A stretch of DNA of 64,000 nt from an uncultured Acetatifactor sp. (lineage in GTDB: Bacteria > Bacillota > Clostridia > Lachnospirales > Lachnospiraceae): positions 1 to 64,000 of the forward strand of contig CAKRTS010000011.1 of assembly GCA_934402315.1 (NCBI GenBank), given 5' to 3'. The notes beneath the pieces are model-generated. The model did not search any database. It worked only from the letters and a program-made list of their open reading frames with translations, and was not told the origin of the DNA. Position 1 is the stretch's first letter, and each line of letters begins with the position of its first letter. Below, one piece after another: positions 51,414-61,590 of the stretch. A program made the position numbers and the translations under genes.

Positions 51414-53879
51414 TTAATCCACGCTCTTTAGCGACTCCGTCATGCTGATCTTCTCCAGTTTACCGCCCATGGCAAGATTGATGAGACCCGCAAACACGAT
51501 CGTCAGCAGAGCGCTGTACAAATAGCTCAACGCACTGATCCGCACGTCAAAGGCAACCAGATCAACCTGTATCTGACTCATGACAAACGCATGGAGGAAC
51601 CGCCCAAGCAAGAGTCCGACGAGCATCCCCATCGCCGCGAGCAGAATATTTTCGCGGAAGCAGTAGCTTGCTGTCTCATTCCTGTAAAAGCCGAGCACCT
51701 TGATCGTTGCGATCTCCCTCACACGCTCTGTGATATTGATGTTTGTCAGATTATACAGGACAATAAATGCCAGCCCGGCGGCACAGAGGATGACGACAAG
51801 CACAATGATGTCAAGGCTCTGCATCATACTGTTTACGCGGTCCATCATATCCCTGTTCACATTGACGTTGGAGACGCCGTCCAGCTTCATCAGCTCCGCC
51901 GAAAGCCCGTGTGCATCCGTGCCCTGCTCCAGATTCACATACACGGTCTTTCTCTCCGGCTCCCCGCCGAAGCCGTCCCTCCATGTCTCCTCCGAGACAT
52001 AGACATAATTATAGATATAGTTTTCCATGACCGCCGAGATTTTAACCGTCAGGGAATTCATATTTTCATCACGGAGCGTAACCGTGTCGCCCTCCCGGAC
52101 TCCATACTGTCCGGCGAGCTTATGGGTAATCACGCCCTCACCGGCACCGGGATAGGCAACCGGCTCCCCCTCCTCTGTATGCATATCCAGATACTCCGGC
52201 ATCTGCGCAGGATCACCGACGACGAGATAGACCGACTTGATGCCCTCATCTGTGACAAGATCCATGTTCTTCTCCATCACTCCAAGAACTTCCCGCAGCC
52301 CATCCTCCGAAAAATCATCCAGCTTCTGCACAAAACCGTCATCCGCGTCCTTTAAGCTGATCGAGAGATCATAGGTCTGGATCTCGGTGTATTGCTGTGT
52401 CGCCACCCCGGCAATCGAGTCCCTGATACCGAAGCCGGTGACAAGAAGCGCCGTGCAGCCGCTGATGCCCAGAACCATCATGAACAGTCTCTTTTTATAG
52501 CGGAAGATATTTCTCACGGAAACCTTTTTCAAGAAGCTGAGATGCTTCCACAAAAAGGGAATTCTCTCCAGAAAAACACGTTTTCCCGCCTTCGGTGCCT
52601 TCGGGCGCATGAGCTGTGCCGCCACCTGCGAAAGCTCCACACGGCAGGAGAGCCATGTCGTCCCGACAGAGCAGAAAAGCGAGACTGCAAGCGAGACCAC
52701 CGCCAGCCTCCAGTTGAAGACATAGACGATCGGATCCGCCTTGTACATGATCCCGTAGCCGTACCATATGACCTTGGGAAAGCCCCATGTGCCCAGTGCG
52801 AAGCCGGACACACAGCCGAGAACAGCCGCCAGGCCGGAGTAGATCATATATTTTGACATGATTGTGCCGTTTCCGTAGCCGAGCGCTTTCAGCACGCCGA
52901 TCTGTGTTCTCTGCTCCTCCACCATGCGGTTCATGGTCGTTATGCAGACCAGCGCCGCCACAAGGAAGAAGAACACAGGGAAAATATTGGCAACGCCCTC
53001 CACGATCGAAGAATCGCTCTCAAAGCAGACGTAACCGATATTGGTGTTCCTTCCGAGCACATAGACCGCAGGCTTTCCGATCTGCTCCGCGGCAGCCTGT
53101 GCCAGCTCCGGCGGATACTGTCCGACCAGCTCGTCAAAGCGTCTGTCCGCCGATTCGGAGACCAGTTCCTCCCATACAGGCGTCTTTTCATCCATGTAAT
53201 CCTGATAGGCATCTCCATACAGGGGATTGTCCTGCCGGAAGCGCACATAGACCTCGGTGTAGACATCGAGGGTAAAGCCCTCCGGCATCAGATAAATAAA
53301 GCCGGATAGTCTTCCCGTGCCGAGCGATGTGTTTCCTCTCTCATACTGGATATACAGCGGAGACTGCACCAGCCCGACAATGCGCAAGCTTCCTAACTGA
53401 AAGCTGTCGAGCGTGTCCTGATCGTTCTCGTCCGACAGGGCAATCATCGTGCCGATTGCGTCCTCACCAAACATATTGCTGTCAACCACGCACTCGTCCG
53501 CGCTCTCCGGCAGCCTTCCGGACACCAGCTTGACCGTGTTGACCTGCTCTGTCAGACTGTACGCCTTGACCGCGCCCTGTTTTCCGTTCTCCAGCCGGTA
53601 CAGCACATCCATGGAAAACGAGCCCTCGGCACACTCCACGTCCGCCTCCCCGCGGAAGTCTTCCACATCCTCTTCCTCGAAGCCGAGTGTGGACAGAAGC
53701 CGCAGATCATAGAAGGCATGTACATCCAGATACTCCTTGACCGTCTTCACCATCGCTTCCTTTGCGACCTTGAGTCCCGAAAAGAAGCCGACTCCGAGCG
53801 CAATAATGGCAAAGATCGCCATAAACCTTCCAAAGCTCGAGCCTATCTCCCGGAAGGTACTTCTTCTTATTTCACGCAT
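51414..53879 (-). CDS. FtsX-type ABC exporter permease (large, two-module)
   Basis: The 821-aa permease has an N-terminal transmembrane segment (SFGRFMAIFAIIALGVGFFSG) and a large extracytoplasmic domain. Three helices follow (near VFFFLVAALVCITTMNR; MSKYMIYSGLAAVLGCVSGFALG; LAVVSLAVSLFCSVGTTW), then a second extracytoplasmic domain and a final FtsX bundle (IIVLVVILCAAGLAFIVLYNLTNINITERVREIATIKVLGF, read in parts). That ERVREIATIKVLGF loop is the coupling segment to the ATPase. It ends LAMGGKLEKISMTESLKSVD. Its ATPase is encoded 14 bases upstream on the same strand. The substrate, probably a peptide or lipid, is unknown; no sensor genes for bacitracin-type regulation sit next to it. Confidence 0.9.
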   Translation of the reverse strand: MREIRRSTFREIGSSFGRFMAIFAIIALGVGFFSGLKVAKEAMVKTVKEYLDVHAFYDLRLLSTLGFEEEDVEDFRGEADVECAEGSFSMDVLYRLENGKQGAVKAYSLTEQVNTVKLVSGRLPESADECVVDSNMFGEDAIGTMIALSDENDQDTLDSFQLGSLRIVGLVQSPLYIQYERGNTSLGTGRLSGFIYLMPEGFTLDVYTEVYVRFRQDNPLYGDAYQDYMDEKTPVWEELVSESADRRFDELVGQYPPELAQAAAEQIGKPAVYVLGRNTNIGYVCFESDSSIVEGVANIFPVFFFLVAALVCITTMNRMVEEQRTQIGVLKALGYGNGTIMSKYMIYSGLAAVLGCVSGFALGTWGFPKVIWYGYGIMYKADPIVYVFNWRLAVVSLAVSLFCSVGTTWLSCRVELSQVAAQLMRPKAPKAGKRVFLERIPFLWKHLSFLKKVSVRNIFRYKKRLFMMVLGISGCTALLVTGFGIRDSIAGVATQQYTEIQTYDLSISLKDADDGFVQKLDDFSEDGLREVLGVMEKNMDLVTDEGIKSVYLVVGDPAQMPEYLDMHTEEGEPVAYPGAGEGVITHKLAGQYGVREGDTVTLRDENMNSLTVKISAVMENYIYNYVYVSEETWRDGFGGEPERKTVYVNLEQGTDAHGLSAELMKLDGVSNVNVNRDMMDRVNSMMQSLDIIVLVVILCAAGLAFIVLYNLTNINITERVREIATIKVLGFYRNETASYCFRENILLAAMGMLVGLLLGRFLHAFVMSQIQVDLVAFDVRISALSYLYSALLTIVFAGLINLAMGGKLEKISMTESLKSVD

Positions 53880-53893
53880 ATCTCACATTCCTT

Positions 53894-54598
53894 TTACCAT
53901 TCGATTTCGCCGACATCCTTCGTAGTCTCATTCTGCACCATGCTGACCACGGTTCCGCTCTTGACGGTGATAACTCTGTCCGCCATGGCTGTCAGCGCCT
54001 GATTGTGGGTGATGACAACGACCGTTTTTCCCATGTCCCGGCAGGTGCTCTGCAACAGCTTCAAAACCGCTTTTCCCGTGTTGTAATCGAGCGCTCCCGT
54101 CGGCTCATCGCACAGGAGCAGCTTCGGATTCTTCGCCAGCGCCCTTGCAATCGCCACTCTCTGCTGCTCACCGCCTGACAGCTGTGCCGGGAAATTTTTC
54201 TCCCGATCCTCCAGCCCGACCTGTTTTAAGACCGCAGCCGCGTCCAGCGGTTCCTTACAGATCTGTGCCGCCAGTTCCACGTTCTCCAGCGCGGTAAGGT
54301 TCTGCACAAGATTATAGAACTGGAAGACAAAGCCGACGTCGTAACGCCGGTAGCTCGTGAGCTGCCGCTTTCCGAACGCCGAGATCTCCTGTCCGTCAAG
54401 CAGGACTCTCCCCTCCGTCAGCGTATCCATGCCGCCGAGAATATTTAATATTGTTGTCTTACCGGCACCGGAGGCTCCCACGATCACGCAGAACTCGCCC
54501 TTGCCGATCTCGAAATTCACATCGTGGAGCGCCGTGATTTCTACCTCTCCCGCCTTATAAATCTTCTTCACATTCTCAAAACGAATAAAATTCTCCAT
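53894..54598 (-). CDS. ABC transporter ATP-binding protein of the LolD/MacB type
   Basis: A 234-aa ATPase partner of the FtsX-type permease. It has Walker [18 protein letters not shown], a Q-loop in [26 protein letters not shown] signature [33 protein letters not shown] with Walker B and D-loop, and switch His in VVVITHN. The ATG at 54598 has GAGGT close upstream; the 16-codon longer frame is not supported. It may also serve the reduced MacB-like protein at 43273, but that is speculative. Confidence 0.93.
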   Translation of the reverse strand: MENFIRFENVKKIYKAGEVEITALHDVNFEIGKGEFCVIVGASGAGKTTILNILGGMDTLTEGRVLLDGQEISAFGKRQLTSYRRYDVGFVFQFYNLVQNLTALENVELAAQICKEPLDAAAVLKQVGLEDREKNFPAQLSGGEQQRVAIARALAKNPKLLLCDEPTGALDYNTGKAVLKLLQSTCRDMGKTVVVITHNQALTAMADRVITVKSGTVVSMVQNETTKDVGEIEW

Positions 54599-54670
54599 AT
54601 ATACCTCATCCTCTGCGTCCAGACTCCAACTGGCAGTATAACACAAAACCTTTTCTTCTTCTATTCTTTT

Positions 54671-54679
54671 TGCTATAAT
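54671..54679 (+). promoter_or_regulatory. Extended -10 promoter of the GT-C glycosyltransferase gene
   Basis: TGCTATAAT (54671-54679) is an extended -10 (TGnTATAAT) that can act without a -35 box, fitting the poor -35 region. The AGG site and ATG of the gene follow 45-50 bases later. Confidence 0.6.
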
Positions 54680-54732
54680 GACACAAAGGTTTCACATTTT
54701 ATTTACAGTTCATTTTCTTTCGGAGGTTTTTT

Positions 54733-57700
54733 ATGCTTTATATTTACATCAGCTTATTTCTCGGTCTGCTGCTTTTCGGCTGCTGTTTCCTTTTGCGAAA
54801 TCATGGGCGGAAGCCCTCCGGCGCAATGCTCTGCCTGCTTTTTCTCACCGCCCTTTTTCTACGTCTCCTCGCCGCCGGGCTGTCCCACGGCTTCGACAAT
54901 GACACTGCGTGCTTTGCAGCATGGGCTGACCGCATCTTTCAGACCGGGCCCGGACACTTTTATTCTGACACCGTTTTCACGGATTATCCGCCCGGCTATA
55001 TGTATGTGCTCTATGTCATCGGCGGCATCCGCGCCCTCTTTCATATCGAATATTATTCCGTCACACACCTGATCCTGTTGAAGCTCCCTTCCATTCTCAG
55101 CGATCTCGTCTGTGGCTTTCTGGTTTACCGCGAGGCAGAGCGGCGCTTTGACAACGCCCGGCCGTTCCTCTTCTGTCTCCTCTATCTCTTTAATCCGGTA
55201 GTCATCCTGAATTCCTCCGTCTGGGGTCAGGTGGATTCCCTGTACACTCTGCTCGTGCTTCTGGTCTGTCTCAGCCTTATGCGCGGGAAAACACTGCCGG
55301 CGTATCTTGTCTTCTGCATCGGTATTGTCATCAAACCACAGATGCTGCTGTTTGCCCCTGTGCTCCTCTTAGGGGTGCTTGACCTTGTCTTTCTGCAGGA
55401 CTTCTCTGTCAAAAAGCTCCTTCGGAATCTCGGCTATGGAGCGCTCTCCGCGGCAATGACCGTCCTTCTCGTCCTGCCGTTCGGCTTCCAGAATGTCTGG
55501 AACCAGTATTTCAGCACGGTGGAATCCTATCCCTACGCCGCAGTCAACGCCTATAATCTCTGGGGCATGTTCGGCTTAAACTGGATCAGTCAGTCCACAA
55601 CCTTTCTCGGCATTTCCTACCGGGTCTGGGGCGGCGCTGCAATTGTCCTCGCCTTTCTCGTCATACTGGCGTACAGCATCCGCCGCAGGGACGACCGTGG
55701 GAAATACCCGCTGCTCGGCGCGCTGTTTCTGACGACTGTCTTTACCTGCTCCGTGCGCATGCATGAACGCTATCTCTACCCGGCGCTGCTCCTGCTGCTG
55801 TCTGCCTGCATCTACCAGCCCTCCAAACGGCTGTATCTGTGTTACAGCGGCTTTTCCCTGCTGCACTTCTGCAACACCGCACATGTGTTGTTCTTTTACG
55901 ATCCGACTGACTACAACCGGAAGGAGCCCTTCCTGCTCCTCGTCTCTGCGGGAACAGTCGCCTTCCTTTTCATTCTGTACGGCAGTATTTTCCGGCTGTG
56001 GGGGCTGCCCCTCGGTGGGAAGCCTGCCTCTGCAGCATGGCTGAAAAAGGACAGCCTCTCTTCCATGGGGAATCTGTCCCTGCCACCACAGCCCTCCCAG
56101 ACCGCAAAACGGCTCGGACGCGCAGATGTGGTCTGTATGCTTGTCATCACCCTGCTCTACAGCGTCTTTGCCCTGTACGACCTCGGAGACCGCTGTGCAC
56201 CCTCGACCTCCTATGAGATGAGAAGCGGCGATGAGATCACCCTGTCCTTTGAACTGACGGAAGGTCAGCGGCTCAGCCGCCTTGCCTACTTCATCGCCCC
56301 GTGGCACAACCGCAGCTTCCTTCTGAACGGTTCACAGACGATCACGCTGCAAAATGTTTTCACCTGGCAGACCGTAGAACTGGACGGCACAGCAGACCAC
56401 CTGCAGCTGACACTGGAAAACGCCTCCGCCTCGCTGCTCGAACTGGTCTTTCTGGATCAGTATGGTGAGATCATTGCCCCGGTCAATGCCGCAGATTATC
56501 CCGCGCTGTTTGATGAGGCAGCGCTTTATACGGGCGTGAGCACCTTCCGAAACGGTATGTATTTCGACGAAATCTATCACGCGCGCACCGCCTATGAATT
56601 TCTTCACGGGCTGCCCGCTTACGAAAACACGCATCCACCGCTCGGCAAGCTTCTGATCTCCCTCGGCGTGCTGCTGTTCGGCATGAATCCCTTCGGCTGG
56701 CGCATCACCGGCACGCTCTTTGGCATTACCATGGTTCCCGTGATCTATCTCTTTGCCAGAAAGCTGACAGGAGAAATGGCGTCCGCCGCTCTTGCGTGTG
56801 TGCTGTTTGCCTTTGATTTCATGCACTTTACGCAGACAAGACTTGCAACGATTGACGTTTACATCACGTTTTTCGTACTCCTGATGTATTATTTCATGTT
56901 TCTGTATACGCATCTGAGCTTCTTCGACAGTTCCTTAAAGAAGACCCTGCTTCCGCTGGGTGCTTCGGGAATCTGCATGGGGCTCGGCGTAGCCTGCAAA
57001 TGGACGGGTGTCTATGCCGGTCTGGGGCTTGCTGTGATTTTTTTCGCGCAGCTTTTCCGCCGTTACCGGGAGTACCGCTACGCAAAGTCCGCTCCCTCCG
57101 GCCTCACAGCAGGTATCTCCCACCGTGTCATCCTTGACACCTTCCGCCCGAAAATGATACGCACGCTCCTGTTCTGCGTCGTGTTTTTCGTGCTGGTTCC
57201 CGCCCTGATCTACCTGTTATCCTATCTGCCGTTTTCCGATGGCAGCAAAGATAATGTTTTCCTCCGGCTGCTGCATAACCAGCAGAACATGCTGAGCTAC
57301 CACAGCGGGCTGAACGCCACACATCCCTATTCCTCCTCGTGGTATCAGTGGCCTGTCATGCAGCGCCCCATCTGGTATTACTCCCGCATTGTCACAGGGT
57401 CTGCGGGAGCAGGCGGAATGCGCGAGGGCATCAGTGCTTTCGGTAATCCGCTCGTCTGGTGGGCCGGCATTCCGGCGGCATTCCATCAAATTTACCTCTG
57501 GATAAAAAAGAAGGACAGAACTGCCGCCTTCCTGCTCACAGGATATCTGGCTCAGTATCTGCCCTGGTGCTTTGTAACAAGAGTTACCTTTATCTATCAC
57601 TATTTCCCGAGTGTTGCGTTCGTTGTCCTGATGATCGTTCACAGTCTGACCGGTCTCAAAGCGCGGATGAAGGAAAAACCTTACCGACTGCTGCTCATTC

Positions 57701-57828
57701 TCTATGCGGTATCAGCCGCCGCGCTCTTCCTGCTTTTCTATCCGGTACTGTCCGGACAGCCGGTAGACGCTGCCTTTGTCTCCCGGTATCTGCGCTGGTT
57801 CCGGACATGGGTGCTGTGCTCCGCTTAA
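54733..57828 (+). CDS. Double GT-C glycosyltransferase (mannosyltransferase-like plus PMT/GT39 domain)
   Basis: An integral membrane protein of 1031 aa that joins two GT-C folds. The N-terminal half (to about residue 430) has about ten hydrophobic segments, with GFDNDTACFAAWADRIFQTGP in its first extracytoplasmic loop, and SSVWGQVDSLYTL and IKPQMLLFAPVLLLG as in GT87-type or ALG-like mannosyltransferases. A roughly 130-residue non-membrane insert follows. The C-terminal half matches protein O-mannosyltransferase (PMT): FDEIYHARTAYEFLHG with the catalytic Asp-Glu, NTHPPLGKLLISLG, ACKWTGVYAGLGL and RVTFIYHYFPSVAF. It uses lipid-linked sugars. The CGGAGG site precedes the ATG. Fusion of two GT-C units is uncommon. 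Confidence 0.8.
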   Translation: MLYIYISLFLGLLLFGCCFLLRNHGRKPSGAMLCLLFLTALFLRLLAAGLSHGFDNDTACFAAWADRIFQTGPGHFYSDTVFTDYPPGYMYVLYVIGGIRALFHIEYYSVTHLILLKLPSILSDLVCGFLVYREAERRFDNARPFLFCLLYLFNPVVILNSSVWGQVDSLYTLLVLLVCLSLMRGKTLPAYLVFCIGIVIKPQMLLFAPVLLLGVLDLVFLQDFSVKKLLRNLGYGALSAAMTVLLVLPFGFQNVWNQYFSTVESYPYAAVNAYNLWGMFGLNWISQSTTFLGISYRVWGGAAIVLAFLVILAYSIRRRDDRGKYPLLGALFLTTVFTCSVRMHERYLYPALLLLLSACIYQPSKRLYLCYSGFSLLHFCNTAHVLFFYDPTDYNRKEPFLLLVSAGTVAFLFILYGSIFRLWGLPLGGKPASAAWLKKDSLSSMGNLSLPPQPSQTAKRLGRADVVCMLVITLLYSVFALYDLGDRCAPSTSYEMRSGDEITLSFELTEGQRLSRLAYFIAPWHNRSFLLNGSQTITLQNVFTWQTVELDGTADHLQLTLENASASLLELVFLDQYGEIIAPVNAADYPALFDEAALYTGVSTFRNGMYFDEIYHARTAYEFLHGLPAYENTHPPLGKLLISLGVLLFGMNPFGWRITGTLFGITMVPVIYLFARKLTGEMASAALACVLFAFDFMHFTQTRLATIDVYITFFVLLMYYFMFLYTHLSFFDSSLKKTLLPLGASGICMGLGVACKWTGVYAGLGLAVIFFAQLFRRYREYRYAKSAPSGLTAGISHRVILDTFRPKMIRTLLFCVVFFVLVPALIYLLSYLPFSDGSKDNVFLRLLHNQQNMLSYHSGLNATHPYSSSWYQWPVMQRPIWYYSRIVTGSAGAGGMREGISAFGNPLVWWAGIPAAFHQIYLWIKKKDRTAAFLLTGYLAQYLPWCFVTRVTFIYHYFPSVAFVVLMIVHSLTGLKARMKEKPYRLLLILYAVSAAALFLLFYPVLSGQPVDAAFVSRYLRWFRTWVLCSA

Positions 57829-57834
57829 AAAAAT

Positions 57835-58701
57835 TTACATCAGATGGTTCTTCATTTCCGTAAGCGCCTGCTGGATGAGTTCCTCGGCTGCCCCGTCGTC
57901 GAATTCGTCCAGTCTGCCCTGTGCGGAAATACAGGTTTCTTCGATCACAGGCGGGATGTCATATTTCATCAGTTCTTCCAGCTTCTGTGCTGCATCCTTG
58001 ACCTTAAAATTCTGCAGATCATTCAGCACATATAAAAGACGGGCATTCATCTCCCCTGCGCTGATCGGGAACTTTGACGTCTGCTCTGTCGCCACGGTCT
58101 TCTCCAGTATTTTCAGCACTCTGCCGATCAGTCTGTTCGCCGTCGCCTCATCGTTTGCTCGCAGCCTCGCCTTTGCGTTCTGCATTCTTCCAAAAATTTC
58201 CTCATCGATCTTGAAGCTCAGAATCTCCTCAATCTTCATAATCGCGTTCTTCGGATTACCATTAGTAAGCTCTGTCTGAGCCTCCAGCACATTGTCATAC
58301 AGCTCCTTGTCATCCACAGGCAGCGCTCCGACTCTCTTCAACGCCTTGTCGATTCTCATATGAAGATCCTGCGAATCAAAGGGCTTCAGCACATAATCGA
58401 GGATCCCGAGCTTGGTTCCCTCGATTACCGTCTCCTTGTCCTTCCTTGCCGTCAGCATGATGACCGGAATTGCCGCGCCGTTCTCCATGGTACGGATCTC
58501 TTTCAGAGTCTCAATGCCATCCATCAGCGCCATCTGGATATCCAGCAGAATCAGATCCGGCTTTTCCTTATTCAGATAGCGGATCGCTCTGGCGCCGGAG
58601 TTTACCGTAATTACTTCATACTTGTTTTTCAGCTCCTGTTCGATTGTGGCAAGATTGATAATATTATCATCCACCGCCAGGATACGCATTTTTTCTTCCA
58701 T
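57835..58701 (-). CDS. Response regulator with C-terminal helical repeat module
   Basis: A 288-aa regulator. Residues 4-122 are a receiver domain (ILAVDDN, phosphoacceptor Asp54 in LILLDIQM, VIMLTARK, DYVLKPFD). No DNA-binding or known output domain follows. Residues about 130-288 hold two copies of a roughly 60-residue helical module (GNPKNAIMKIEEILSF... and FKVKDAAQKLEELMKYD...), which also ends the neighbouring histidine kinase. The start at 58701 has GGAGGAG seven bases ahead. It starts five bases after the kinase stop, so both are made together. The shared module suggests direct protein-protein contact. Confidence 0.85.
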   Translation of the reverse strand: MEEKMRILAVDDNIINLATIEQELKNKYEVITVNSGARAIRYLNKEKPDLILLDIQMALMDGIETLKEIRTMENGAAIPVIMLTARKDKETVIEGTKLGILDYVLKPFDSQDLHMRIDKALKRVGALPVDDKELYDNVLEAQTELTNGNPKNAIMKIEEILSFKIDEEIFGRMQNAKARLRANDEATANRLIGRVLKILEKTVATEQTSKFPISAGEMNARLLYVLNDLQNFKVKDAAQKLEELMKYDIPPVIEETCISAQGRLDEFDDGAAEELIQQALTEMKNHLM

Positions 58702-58706
58702 CTGTT

Positions 58707-61565
58707 CTACTCCTCCCTCTCCAGCCATTCCATCAGCTGGTTCAGCAATTCTTCTGCCTTATCATCCTCATACATCTTTAACTGCTGTTCAATCTCCTGC
58801 AGCTTCTCTTTCAGTTCAAAATCCAGCTGGTAATGGAGAATCCCCTCAAGAATGCGGATGCTGTCCTTCGGATGGAAATTTTCAAGCAGATTCAATGCTT
58901 CCCTTGTCTCCCGGATGATGACCTGCTTATCAATGCATACGACATCGTCGCTATAGCCATCCTCCTGCTCCCTACGCTTTAAGAAACCTTCTATTTCATC
59001 CAGCTGCGTCTCATAGCAGTTCAGCAGATCATCCGCATGTCTGACAATAAATTCCTCATCCCCTCTCGAAGCCGCCTCCTCGTGCTCCTTAGCATGCCCC
59101 GACAGCTCCATCGCTCCGATATTCGCGGATGCACTCTTTAAGCCGTGCACCTCGATCTCATAATTCACATAGTCGCGCTCACCCAGAAGCTTTCGCAGCA
59201 GCTCGCATTTCCGTCTGCCGTCCATGCAATACAGCTGCAGCAGCTCCAGATAATCCGCAACCTCACCAGTATGATATCGCATTGCTGCTCCGATATCAAT
59301 ACCTTTGATATTAATATCTTCAAACTTAATCTGAACAACCTGCTTTTTCTTTACCACCCTCTTAGGGTGTCTGAAGGAGCTCGGTATCCATCTGGTCAGA
59401 ACCTCATTGAGCTGCTTTCTGTCCAACGGCTTTGAGATAAAGTCCTGAAAGCCGCATTTTAAGAAGGTGTCCCGCATGCCCTCCATGGCATTTGCCGTCA
59501 AAGCCACCATAACCGGTGTCCTTCCGTTTGCGCCACACTCTTCCCTGATAATTCTTGTCGCCTCTATACCATCCATCTCCGGCATCATATGATCCATAAA
59601 GATCATATTGTATCTGTTCTTTCTGACAAGCTCAACCGCCTCCGCACCGCTTCCTGCCTCCGTCAGTTCAAAGCCGTAATTTTTCAGGAAGCCCATCGCC
59701 ACCTTCCGGTTAATGAGGTTATCATCCACAACCAGCACCTTATATCCGTCCACAACAAAGGTGTCTATCTGTGCCGCTTCCTGCTGCTGTTCATCCTTTG
59801 TCTCTGTCAGGGTACGCTTGTCCACAATCTTCTGCGGAATATCAACGATAAACGTGGTTCCCTCGCCATAGACGCTCTCCACGCGGATCGATCCCTTCAT
59901 CAGCTGTACAAGCCGCTTCGTGATGGAAAGTCCCAGTCCCGTCCCCTCGACTCCCCGGTTCTTCCTTGCATCCACCTGCTTGAAGTCCTCGAAGATCTTC
60001 TCCATATCCTCCTGCCGGATGCCGCAGCCGGTGTCCTCCACCCGGAAGGTCAGTATCTCAGTGTCCGGTTCTGATGCCGGGCAGCCACTCACGCAGATCT
60101 TGACATGTCCTTCCTTCGTAAACTTAATGGCATTGTTCATGATATTGATGAGTATCTGCTTAATCCTGCCCGCATCCCCGTGATACATGCTGGGAAGCGA
60201 ATAATCGTAATCCCGGAGCAAGGAAAGTCCGCGGCTCGTGGCCGCAATATCCATCATGTTCACAACCTCTGTGACAACATTCCTGATATAATAGTCATCG
60301 GTCACAAGCTCCATCTTACCTGCTTCCACCTTTGAGAGATCGAGAATATCGTTGATAATGGTAAGAAGGTTCTGCGACGCGGACTTAATATCGTAGGCAT
60401 AGCCGTACACCTTTCTTCCCCGGCTCTCCTCCATGATAATATCGCTAAGACCGACAATGGCGTTCATCGGCGTCCGGATCTCATGCGACATATTTGCCAG
60501 GAACTCACTCTTCGCCGTATTCGCCTTTTCCGCCTGCTCACGGATGCGCTTGATCTCATTGATATAATTTCTCGTCTCCGTCACATCCAGCACAAGCACA
60601 ATAAAGCCCTGTGGCACACCCCTCTTATCCGGGATCTGCTTCACATGGCACTCGTAAAAACTCTTATTCAGCGAAAAACTGCGCTTGGTCTCCTCGTCAT
60701 CCAGCACGTCCTCCGGAAAATCCTCCATGTCCTCAATGCTGTCACCGACCGACTGGAAATTAAGTTCCGTAAAAATATCCGCAGCCGCCGGGTTATACTC
60801 TACAATGCGGCGCTTTTCGTCAAGAATAATTACTCCGTCATCCATATTACGCAGCACCATGGCAGCTGCCATTCTGGAGAAGTCATAATTCTTCTTGCCC
60901 CATACCAGTACGACGACCATGGAGAGCATGACGCACGTCGTCAGCGGTGATGGGTCATAGCAGGGAATTGCATGACACCAGTAGATTCCCAAGGCAATAA
61001 ACGGCGCGGTAGACAAAAACATAAAGACCGGATAGCTTCTTTTCCGTGCGTGACCCGGCCGCTTCCACGCCTCACTGATCAGTATATACACCGACAGAAG
61101 ATAGGGCAGTCCACAGGATATACTGATAAAAACGAAATACAGCGGGCCGTAGGACAGCGACAGATAGGTATGCCCTGCATCGTCCGTCAGCCATTCAATA
61201 CTCCTATAATACAGGCTATGTCTCTCACAGGTAAACACAGCGATCAGAATCATGTTATTTACCACTGCGATCGCCTTAAAGAGAAGCAACGGAATCTTTC
61301 TGTTACAATAGCAGTAGACAAACCATGCATAGGTGAGTGCAATAAAGCAGAAGCCGAGATACTCCATTTTCAGCGCAGCGATGGCAACTTCCTTTGTCGC
61401 CGCCGTCAATTCCAGCAGATACGCCACATTCTGGACCAGCCCTCCGCCAATAAAAAAGAGCATCAGCTTCTGCTCTTTGGAACCGTCTCCGTAGAGCAGA
61501 AAGCCCATTGCCGTAAACGCTATCAATATCGCCACAATCTGAAGTACCACAAACACACTATGCAT
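58707..61565 (-). CDS. Hybrid sensor histidine kinase (7TM-PAS-HisKA-HATPase-REC-HPt)
   Basis: A 952-aa kinase. Seven transmembrane helices (residues about 5-222, a 7TM sensor domain) are followed by a PAS domain (about 235-335), HisKA with phospho-His361 in MSHEIRTPMNAIVG, and HATPase with N box NIMNNAIKF, G1 VEDTGCGI and GTGLGLSI. A receiver domain comes next (Asp658 in MIFMDHMMPEMDG), then an HPt domain with His807 in EVHGLKSASANIG. The last about 65 residues copy the helical module of the response regulator (LENFHPKDSIRILEGILHYQ ... AEELLNQLMEWLE). A site GGAGGTAGATT precedes the ATG. The phosphorelay can end in the adjacent regulator, but the signal is unknown. Confidence 0.92.
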   Translation of the reverse strand: MHSVFVVLQIVAILIAFTAMGFLLYGDGSKEQKLMLFFIGGGLVQNVAYLLELTAATKEVAIAALKMEYLGFCFIALTYAWFVYCYCNRKIPLLLFKAIAVVNNMILIAVFTCERHSLYYRSIEWLTDDAGHTYLSLSYGPLYFVFISISCGLPYLLSVYILISEAWKRPGHARKRSYPVFMFLSTAPFIALGIYWCHAIPCYDPSPLTTCVMLSMVVVLVWGKKNYDFSRMAAAMVLRNMDDGVIILDEKRRIVEYNPAAADIFTELNFQSVGDSIEDMEDFPEDVLDDEETKRSFSLNKSFYECHVKQIPDKRGVPQGFIVLVLDVTETRNYINEIKRIREQAEKANTAKSEFLANMSHEIRTPMNAIVGLSDIIMEESRGRKVYGYAYDIKSASQNLLTIINDILDLSKVEAGKMELVTDDYYIRNVVTEVVNMMDIAATSRGLSLLRDYDYSLPSMYHGDAGRIKQILINIMNNAIKFTKEGHVKICVSGCPASEPDTEILTFRVEDTGCGIRQEDMEKIFEDFKQVDARKNRGVEGTGLGLSITKRLVQLMKGSIRVESVYGEGTTFIVDIPQKIVDKRTLTETKDEQQQEAAQIDTFVVDGYKVLVVDDNLINRKVAMGFLKNYGFELTEAGSGAEAVELVRKNRYNMIFMDHMMPEMDGIEATRIIREECGANGRTPVMVALTANAMEGMRDTFLKCGFQDFISKPLDRKQLNEVLTRWIPSSFRHPKRVVKKKQVVQIKFEDINIKGIDIGAAMRYHTGEVADYLELLQLYCMDGRRKCELLRKLLGERDYVNYEIEVHGLKSASANIGAMELSGHAKEHEEAASRGDEEFIVRHADDLLNCYETQLDEIEGFLKRREQEDGYSDDVVCIDKQVIIRETREALNLLENFHPKDSIRILEGILHYQLDFELKEKLQEIEQQLKMYEDDKAEELLNQLMEWLEREE

Positions 61566-61590
61566 AATCTACCTCCAGCCGCATTTCCTC

